Origin: DASXTB01 sp036505615
Lineage (GTDB): Bacteria > Acidobacteriota > UBA6911 > JACQSX01
Length of the DNA stretch: 11,634 bases
Assembly (NCBI GenBank): GCA_036505615.1
Contig: DASXTB010000396.1
Span: 1 to 11,634 of the forward strand
Reading direction: 5' to 3'
Shown: one piece after another, positions 6,843 through 11,634 of the stretch
How the letters are laid out: every line of letters starts with the position of its first letter
Position numbering within the stretch: the stretch's first letter is position 1
The notes under the pieces: generated by a model
What the model was told of the DNA's origin: nothing
Seen by the model: only the letters and a program-made list of their open reading frames with translations
The model's database searches: none
Program-made: the position numbers and the translations under genes

Positions 6843-6848
6843 CCTCCT
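6843..6848 (-). promoter_or_regulatory. Ribosome binding site of the broken nucleotidyltransferase gene
   Basis: On the minus strand AGGAGG stands four bases (AACG) before ATG 6838. The start also overlaps a stop codon in another frame as ATGA (6835-6838), a layout typical of translationally coupled operon genes. The last codons of that other frame read GLFKRLMEEEER, possibly the tail of a lost upstream gene. Confidence 0.6.
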
Positions 6849-6886
6849 CTTCCATGAGCCGTTTGAAAAGGCCGTCCAATGAAGTT

Positions 6887-6923
6887 GATGACCGATAATG
6901 ACCGATGACTGATGACCAATGAC
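6887..6923. repeat. Short degenerate tandem repeat of gatgaccgat/aatgaccgat units
   Basis: The units gatgaccgat, aatgaccgat, gactgatgacc and aatgac follow one another in the convergent region between the amidohydrolase and the PQQ dehydrogenase, with a period of about 7-10 bases. It immediately precedes, on the minus strand, the remnant of the nucleotidyltransferase gene. No protein function is likely. Confidence 0.7.
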
Positions 6924-6974
6924 ACTTTTGGGTGCGGCCCTGCCGCGGTAGGCCTTGATGTTTTTTCACGGCTC

Positions 6975-8996
6975 CTAAGGCAGCGTGAATGCCACCAGCG
7001 AGTCGCCCAGTTTTATGGGGAGCTTGCCGTGCCCACCGGCTGCGATCACCACAAATTGCTTTCCATTCCGGCGCACACGGTAGGTCATGGGAGTCGCCTG
7101 GGCGGGCGCGGGAAGCTGCGCTTTCCACAATTCGTTTCCGGTCTCGATATCGAATGCCCGCAGGTAGCCATCCCACGTGGCTCCAATGAACACCAGCCCA
7201 CCGGCTGTGATGATCGGTCCTCCAAAACCCGCCAGTCCGGGAACCGGCGGATCGATCGGAAGCGAGCCTTCTGTCGTTCCCAGCGGCGTTTCCCATCGAA
7301 TCTTTCCGCTGCTGAGATCCACGGCGGTCAGCACGCTCCATGGCGGCGCGATGCAGGGGAGCCGAGAGGGCGAAAAAAACACCTCGCGACTCATCCCAAA
7401 CGGTGTGCCATGTTGGGGAGAAACCTCAGCCCGTATGTTACCTCCTCTTGCCGCTCGCTGGATCGCCAGATACTGATCGCGCGGAATGAGGTGCACCTCA
7501 AACGGGAAGCGCAGCGTGTTGGTCACCAGAATCTGGGCGTCGGGGTGAAAAGCGTAGCCGCTCCAGTTCATACCGCCGCCGTTGCCAGGGTAAATGAGCG
7601 AACCTGCAACGGTGGGCGGCGTGAAAATCCCCGCGTAAAATAATTTCTCCATGCGTTCCCGGCAGGCCTGGCGGTCCGCCGGCGTAAGCCCCCAGGCATC
7701 TTCCGTGCTGATCCGCTGAGGAGACAAGGGAGGCGGAGCGGCGGGAAACGGCTGCGTCGGCGAGGTCTGTTCTCCCGGCACTTCACTTTGCGGAACGGGA
7801 CGCTCCTCGACTGGGAAAACCGGAGTTCCGTTGTCCCGATTGAGTACGAAGAGGTTGCCGGTCTTATTCCCCTGAATCACTATGGCAATCTTCGCGCCTT
7901 TGCGATTGAGGGTGGTGAGCAGCGGCGGGGAAGCGGTATCGTAATCCCAGAGGTCGTGGTGGACCAGTTGAAATCCCCAAGCCAGTTCACCTGTCTGCGC
8001 GCGCAGTGCGACCAATGAGTTGGACCATTTGTTATCACCCTTCCGCTCACCTCCGTAGTAATCGGGACTCGCGCTTCCGGTGGGGACAAAGACCAGATGG
8101 CGCGCGGGATCGGTGGCGAAGACCGACCATGCGTTGGCCGCTCCAGTCTTCGACGCGCTGTCCCCCTGCCAGGTCCTCGCCGCGGGATCTCGCGCATCCT
8201 GCGGAATGGGATTCCAACTCCATCGCAGCACCCCGGTACGGACGTCAAATGCACGGACTACTCCGCTGGGACTCGCTACCCGATTGTTGTCCGCGACGCC
8301 GGAGCCTACAACTACCAGGTTGTCGATGATTGCAGGCGGAGAAGTCTCCTCATATTCTCCGTCGCGGATGATGTTCTTGATTCCCTGGCGCAGGTTGATC
8401 TGGCCGGCGGCGCCAAAGTCCGCACAAGGCTTGCCGGTTGCGGCATTCAGGCAGATCAGGCGCGCATCGATGGTAGCGATGAAGATGCGTCTCTTATATG
8501 GGCTTCCGGGCTTGGGATCGGCCCAACTGGAGACCCCGCGATTCATCAACCCCTCCGAGTATTCGGTGTTCAAATCAATTTTCGGATCGTAACTCCATCG
8601 CTCGGCGCCAGTCTCCGGGTCGAGGGCAATGACGCGGTTGAAGGCGGTACTGAAATACAAAGTTCCATCCACCAGAATCGGCGTGGCCTCGAACGCGCTT
8701 TTAGCCGGATGTTTGGCGCCCTCCGAGACGTCGCCTGTGTGATAGATCCAGGCCAGCTTCAGCTTGTGAACGTTCTCCCTGTTGACTTGCGTGAGTGACG
8801 AGAAGCGCGAGCCCCCGGCATCTCCGCCGTAATAAGGCCAGTCGGCAACCTGCGCGGTCTTCGAGGTCCCAGGCTTTCTGGAAAATAACGTTGATTGCCC
8901 GTAACAGGCCATCCACAGCACGCTGGCAATGGCCGGCAATGTCTGAAGCACAAATCGGATGCTTCGGCCGCGGGATGTAGATGGTAACCTTCGCAT
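6975..8996 (-). CDS. Exported PQQ-dependent glucose dehydrogenase-type quinoprotein (mGDH-like propeller)
   Basis: A 673-residue quinoprotein of the eight-bladed propeller family that includes membrane glucose dehydrogenase; it would oxidise a sugar or polyol in the periplasm and pass electrons to quinone or cytochrome. Residues about 14-34 form a single hydrophobic export or anchor segment (FVLQTLPAIASVLWMACYG); the several N-terminal membrane helices of Escherichia coli Gcd are absent. The propeller begins at DWPYYGGDAGGSRFSSLTQV (52-71). MNRGVSSWAD (151-160) fits the family xRGVxxW motif. QLVHHDLWDYD (343-353) followed by GNKTGNLFVLNR (377-388) matches the active-site region: by my recollection of Gcd, Asp351 and Lys378 stand in the positions of catalytic Asp466 and Lys493, with the same spacing. 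The ending GGHGKLPIKLGDSLVAFTLP is also typical. The ribosome binding site is weak (GAGG, about ten bases upstream). The GH20 gene lies 159 bp upstream in the same direction. Confidence 0.9.
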   Translation of the reverse strand: MRRLPSTSRGRSIRFVLQTLPAIASVLWMACYGQSTLFSRKPGTSKTAQVADWPYYGGDAGGSRFSSLTQVNRENVHKLKLAWIYHTGDVSEGAKHPAKSAFEATPILVDGTLYFSTAFNRVIALDPETGAERWSYDPKIDLNTEYSEGLMNRGVSSWADPKPGSPYKRRIFIATIDARLICLNAATGKPCADFGAAGQINLRQGIKNIIRDGEYEETSPPAIIDNLVVVGSGVADNNRVASPSGVVRAFDVRTGVLRWSWNPIPQDARDPAARTWQGDSASKTGAANAWSVFATDPARHLVFVPTGSASPDYYGGERKGDNKWSNSLVALRAQTGELAWGFQLVHHDLWDYDTASPPLLTTLNRKGAKIAIVIQGNKTGNLFVLNRDNGTPVFPVEERPVPQSEVPGEQTSPTQPFPAAPPPLSPQRISTEDAWGLTPADRQACRERMEKLFYAGIFTPPTVAGSLIYPGNGGGMNWSGYAFHPDAQILVTNTLRFPFEVHLIPRDQYLAIQRAARGGNIRAEVSPQHGTPFGMSREVFFSPSRLPCIAPPWSVLTAVDLSSGKIRWETPLGTTEGSLPIDPPVPGLAGFGGPIITAGGLVFIGATWDGYLRAFDIETGNELWKAQLPAPAQATPMTYRVRRNGKQFVVIAAGGHGKLPIKLGDSLVAFTLP

Positions 8997-9048
8997 GGTC
9001 TAGTTACCTCTATCCTTAGATTTACCGACATTCACAAATCCAAAAAGT

Positions 9049-9115
9049 TAGCCGCGGATTACGCGGATTGACACGGATAACTTCGGGAGCGGGAGATGGG
9101 CGCAGGGATTATTCC
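9049..9115. repeat. Dispersed repeat element, copy C (single arm)
   Basis: Between the GH20 stop and the PQQ dehydrogenase start, tagccgcggattacgcggat tgacacggataa and cgggagcgggagatgggc closely parallel the left arm of the inverted repeat at 5319-5373 (tagccacggattt-acgctgatt-acacggataa, then cggggtcggggaatgggc). Only one arm is present, so no long hairpin forms. It lies upstream of the PQQ dehydrogenase, where that gene's promoter would be expected if it is not co-transcribed with the GH20 gene. Confidence 0.75.
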
Positions 9116-9118
9116 AGA

Positions 9119-9160
9119 AAAACATTCGAAATTCGACATTCGTCATTCGAAATTTCTATT
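9119..9160. repeat. Short degenerate cattcgaaattcg repeat reaching the GH20 stop codon
   Basis: The phrases cattcgaaattcg, acattcgtcattcg and aaatttc repeat with a period of about 7-14 bases, ending at the minus-strand stop codon of the GH20 gene (9156-9158). On the minus strand it therefore starts at or just inside the end of the gene. It is more AT-rich than its surroundings. Confidence 0.65.
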
Positions 9161-11408
9161 CTTTCGCTTTCGGGGTCGCCGCTTCAACCTGCGCGTCCAA
9201 TTGCGCATTCCATTCCACGGCGGGCACGGTCTTCAGCTTGTCCGTCTGGCCGGATGCCAGCACCAGTTTGCGAACTGCGGGCACGATGGCGATGAACACC
9301 TCGGCTTGAGGCTTCTGCGCGCTGTCGAGGATTTGTCGCGCTCCTTCCTGCCACGATGAAGGCGTTTGTTTTCCTGAGATCAGGGAATCCAGCGAATCCA
9401 GTCCTAACTCACCCAGCGAAGAAAGATACTTTGACAGCGGCGCAGCTTCGGCAGCCAGCTCTGATTTTCCAAAGAGCGGCTGCAGTATTTTGTCATTGTT
9501 CTTCCACGTTGTGAGAGCCGTGCGAAAATCGGCTGGGTTCCCCCAACTGGGCGCATTCCTGAGGAATTGATCCACCGATTTACGAAAGTTGCGCGCCAGG
9601 ATGCTTTCCGGTCGCGCGGCATCGACCAGGCGATTTAAAGGCGTATCCTGCGTGTACTGTCGCGTCGACCCGCGAGAATAATATTTGACCGGCTCGACCA
9701 CGTCGGCCAGGATTTTGATCGGCCCTATAGCGTTTCCTTCTCCCACCAGTCGCTGCAACATTACCGGATAGTTGGAACGATGCGTCAGCCCAAGCTCTTC
9801 CAGTCGAGCGCTTTCGATTTCCAGCCGGCGATACATGTCTTCCAGGTCCTGGACCTCAACGGGCGACCACAGCCGCTCGGCTACTGCGGCGTTTCGCGGC
9901 CAGATGCGAGAATCGATCGTCTCCGGACTGACGTACTCGCCCCACATGCAGGCTTCTCCTCCTAAAATGTGCTTTCTCTGATCCGCGTTCAGATCGCTGC
10001 CGGCTGGAATGGGGTCACTGGCGTAGTGCAAAGAAGCAGGCAGCGCAAGATCCAAATAATAACCATATGAGAGAATGCCGTCGTAGCCATCTTTGGCGGC
10101 CTTGGCCAGTGCCACCGGTCCTCGCCAGGACTGCACCACGATGTTTTTGGGAAGATCGGGATGAAGGATTTCGTCCCAACCCACCATCTTCTTTCCGTAC
10201 TTGGTGAGAATCGGTGAGAGGCGGCTGTTGAAATAGGCTTGCAGATCGTGATTACCCCTCAAGTTGTGCTCGCGCATGAAATCCTGGATCTTCGGATTGG
10301 CGTTCCATTGCTTGCCGTTGACCTCATCACCTCCGATGTGCATGTACTCGTCGGGGAACAACGCGGCCATTTCGCCCAGAAATCCATCGATCAACTGGTA
10401 CACCTCTTCGCGCGTCGGATCAAACGAGGAATCAAAAATTCCCCAAGTGCGCGCAATGTGATACGGGCCGGGCGCGGCCGCGATCTCAGGATGTCCCACC
10501 AGCCAACTGGTCGTGTGTCCGGGCATATCGAACTCCGGAACGACGCGAATACCCAGATTTCGAGCATAAGCAATGACCTCGCGCACCTGGTCCTGCGTAA
10601 AATACTTGCCGTCAGAGCCGAGCTGATGCAGTCTGGGAAATCTCTTGCTCTCGACCCGAAATCCCTGGTCCTCGGTTAGATGCCAGTGCAGCACGTTCAT
10701 CTTCACGGCTGCCATCCCATCCAGGTTGCGCTTTAAAACTTCCATCGGCTCCCAGTGGCGGCACACATCAATCAGCAGCCCGCGCCATTGGAATCGCGGC
10801 CGGTCGTCAATGTTTACGGCCGGAACGACAAACAACGTCCGATCTTTTCGAACGAGCTGGAGAAACGTTTCCAACCCGCGCAAGACACCCAGTGGATTAG
10901 GAGCAGAAAGGCGCGCCTGCTTCGCAGTCACGTGCAGGGTGTAGGATTCATCTTCCTTAACGGACTGCACGGGAAGTCCCGCAGAGTCGTACTGGATAAA
11001 AAGTTTTGTCTCCCGTGCCGCTGCTGCCGCCTTGCCGGACCCACCTTTTGCGGCGCCTGTGGTAGCGGAGATGAATTTCAATCCCGTCTTATCCTGAAGC
11101 CGCTGCAAAGTTCGCCGGACTGCGCCCTGGATGCGAGGGTCTGCCGGACCGCTGGCTTCAATCGAGAATCGTGAATTCAAAACCAGTCTTCCCTCGCCCC
11201 AGGCGACCTGCGATGGTATGGGCATCAAGTCTGGTTGAGCCGCTTTGATGGCATTCTTGGCAGGTTTCGGGTTTCCCATTTCGGGTTTCAAGTTCTTCGA
11301 ATGGCTGAAAGAGGAGTTTGCCGCCAGTAAAAGACAAAGCGCCAGCAGGCGGCTGGCCGGCGGCAACAACACCATGCCTCCTCCGCAAGTATCTTGGGAT
11401 CGACTCAT
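9156..11408 (-). CDS. Exported beta-N-acetylhexosaminidase, glycoside hydrolase family 20
   Basis: A 750-residue GH20 enzyme that removes terminal beta-linked N-acetylglucosamine or N-acetylgalactosamine by substrate-assisted catalysis. Residues 1 to about 36 form the signal peptide (core LLALCLLLAA). Residues about 60-200 are the GH20b domain that precedes the barrel (PIPSQVAWGEGRL; YTLHVTAKQARLSAPNPLGV). The catalytic barrel runs from about 208 (FQWRGLLIDVCRHW) through LHWHLTEDQGFRVE and EFDMPGHTTSW to YMHIGGDEVNGKQW, where Asp361-Glu362 are the catalytic pair. A helical C-terminal region (about 560-750) ends in TPKAKE. All family motifs are intact. ATG 11408 has AAGGGAG five bases upstream; ATG 11375 with GGAGG close before it is a possible alternative, and ATG 11459 lacks such a site. 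Residues 39-51 are encoded by a low-complexity repeat. The PQQ dehydrogenase follows after 159 bp; the upstream neighbour is divergent. Confidence 0.95.
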   Translation of the reverse strand: MSRSQDTCGGGMVLLPPASRLLALCLLLAANSSFSHSKNLKPEMGNPKPAKNAIKAAQPDLMPIPSQVAWGEGRLVLNSRFSIEASGPADPRIQGAVRRTLQRLQDKTGLKFISATTGAAKGGSGKAAAAARETKLFIQYDSAGLPVQSVKEDESYTLHVTAKQARLSAPNPLGVLRGLETFLQLVRKDRTLFVVPAVNIDDRPRFQWRGLLIDVCRHWEPMEVLKRNLDGMAAVKMNVLHWHLTEDQGFRVESKRFPRLHQLGSDGKYFTQDQVREVIAYARNLGIRVVPEFDMPGHTTSWLVGHPEIAAAPGPYHIARTWGIFDSSFDPTREEVYQLIDGFLGEMAALFPDEYMHIGGDEVNGKQWNANPKIQDFMREHNLRGNHDLQAYFNSRLSPILTKYGKKMVGWDEILHPDLPKNIVVQSWRGPVALAKAAKDGYDGILSYGYYLDLALPASLHYASDPIPAGSDLNADQRKHILGGEACMWGEYVSPETIDSRIWPRNAAVAERLWSPVEVQDLEDMYRRLEIESARLEELGLTHRSNYPVMLQRLVGEGNAIGPIKILADVVEPVKYYSRGSTRQYTQDTPLNRLVDAARPESILARNFRKSVDQFLRNAPSWGNPADFRTALTTWKNNDKILQPLFGKSELAAEAAPLSKYLSSLGELGLDSLDSLISGKQTPSSWQEGARQILDSAQKPQAEVFIAIVPAVRKLVLASGQTDKLKTVPAVEWNAQLDAQVEAATPKAKE
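11259..11302 (-). repeat. Low-complexity gaaaccc-type repeat inside the GH20 coding sequence
   Basis: On the minus strand the DNA reads gaacttgaaacccgaaatgg then gaaacccgaaacctgcc, a run of about 7-9-base units built on gaaac. It encodes residues of about 38-51 (NLKPEMGNPKPAK), directly after the signal peptide and before the GH20b domain. It resembles the intergenic low-complexity repeats elsewhere in the window but keeps the reading frame open. Confidence 0.6.
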
Positions 11409-11521
11409 CGGTACTCCCTTCTTTCGTCCATGCTGGAGTGAAAAATGACATGTTATCATTTCGGCGCCAATGCCAGAAATCTTGTTGCCACCCAGTTATC
11501 CTTCAGCATACGCTGTAATAC
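11409..11521. promoter_or_regulatory. Divergent intergenic region between GH20 and the RHH gene
   Basis: These 113 bases must hold the start signals for both divergent genes. On the minus side AAGGGAG (11414-11420) is the GH20 ribosome binding site. On the plus side I find no Shine-Dalgarno sequence before ATG 11522; an AT-rich tgtaatac ends directly at the ATG, so a leaderless or weakly translated message is possible. Clear -35/-10 pairs could not be assigned by eye. The ribbon-helix-helix product could bind this region, as such proteins often autoregulate, but no operator repeat is obvious. Confidence 0.4.
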
Positions 11522-11634
11522 ATGAGTAAGACACTAACGGTTCGGGTAACTGAAAATCAAAAAACGCAGCTGCGCCGCAAAGCAAAACAGCTTGGCAAAA
11601 CGGATTCCCAACTGGTGCGTGAAATTTTGGAGCG
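11522..11634 (+). CDS. Ribbon-helix-helix (CopG/Arc-type) DNA-binding protein, 5' part only
   Basis: The first 37 complete codons are visible before the window ends. The product begins MSKTLTVRVTENQKTQLRRK, a beta strand with alternating hydrophobic residues (TLTVRV) followed by a basic helix, a turn at LGKTDSQ, and a second helix (LVREILE). This is the ribbon-helix-helix fold of CopG-type repressors and many type II antitoxins. If it is an antitoxin, a small toxin gene (PIN, RelE/ParE or similar) should follow directly outside the window. The gene is divergent from GH20. There is no clear ribosome binding site, so the start is chosen from the homology-like N-terminus. Confidence 0.75.
   Translation, partial: MSKTLTVRVTENQKTQLRRKAKQLGKTDSQLVREILE

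Noticed and set aside
6940..6960. GC-rich dyad gccctgccgcggtaggc as terminator of the PQQ dehydrogenase gene
   Set aside because: The stem is only about five pairs with a tiny loop and there is no T-run after it on the minus strand.
6912..7643. 243-codon open frame on the plus strand opposite the 3' part of the PQQ dehydrogenase
   Set aside because: It starts in the gatgacc-type repeat, has no motif, and is antisense to conserved C-terminal sequence.
8097..8798. 233-codon open frame on the plus strand opposite the PQQ dehydrogenase
   Set aside because: It is antisense to conserved propeller motifs; its translation is low in recognisable structure and it has no ribosome binding site that I can see.
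8895..8915. Lipoprotein signal at the PQQ dehydrogenase N-terminus (LWMAC)
   Set aside because: The residue three before the cysteine is Trp, which does not fit the lipobox; a plain signal peptide or anchor is more likely.

Overview
The window reads as a chromosomal stretch from a GC-rich, Gram-negative soil-type bacterium, most likely an Acidobacteriota of the Solibacter/Bryobacter type. This is inferred from a large secreted sugar dehydrogenase carrying a C-terminal beta-rich 'ADGGGYTT..F' domain familiar from Solibacter secreted proteins, from many exported quinoproteins and hydrolases, and from intergenic DNA rich in degenerate dispersed repeats. No rRNA, tRNA, CRISPR array or transposase gene was seen.

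Layout: (1) 1-427 is non-coding and holds two tandem copies of a ~168-bp unit. (2) 434-5151 (+) holds three closely spaced genes that may be co-transcribed: a secreted PQQ-dependent glucose/sorbosone-type dehydrogenase, a secreted PIG-L (LmbE-like) deacetylase, and a cytoplasmic two-domain protein joining a sugar-isomerase-like TIM barrel to an SMP-30/gluconolactonase beta-propeller. (3) 5152-5832 is a ~680-bp mosaic of non-coding repeats with an 80-bp-arm inverted repeat at its centre. (4) 5833-6702 (+) is an exported amidohydrolase-2 family metal hydrolase. (5) 6635-6838 (-) is the start of a MNT-type nucleotidyltransferase gene with an intact ribosome binding site but no body, so probably a broken toxin-antitoxin or HEPN-MNT remnant. 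(6) 6975-8996 (-) is a second, structurally unrelated quinoprotein of the membrane glucose dehydrogenase family. (7) 9156-11408 (-) is an exported GH20 beta-N-acetylhexosaminidase. (8) 11522-end (+) is the start of a ribbon-helix-helix DNA-binding protein cut by the window edge.

How the genes may work together (inference): the GH20 enzyme would release terminal N-acetylhexosamines from chitin, peptidoglycan or glycan debris; the PIG-L protein could deacetylate amino sugars; the two PQQ enzymes could oxidise aldoses to lactones in the periplasm; the SMP-30 half of the fusion could open lactones and its TIM-barrel half could isomerise or epimerise sugars. No transporter, kinase or regulator is present to prove a single pathway, and the genes lie in two opposed groups.

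The least explained signals are the repeats. One element family (tagccacggattt-acg-gatta-acacggataa type) occurs in at least three intergenic places, once as a complete ~190-bp inverted repeat. Other low-complexity repeat types lie at 1-325, 5527-5569, 6887-6923, 9119-9160 and, unusually, inside the coding sequence of the GH20 gene just after its signal peptide.
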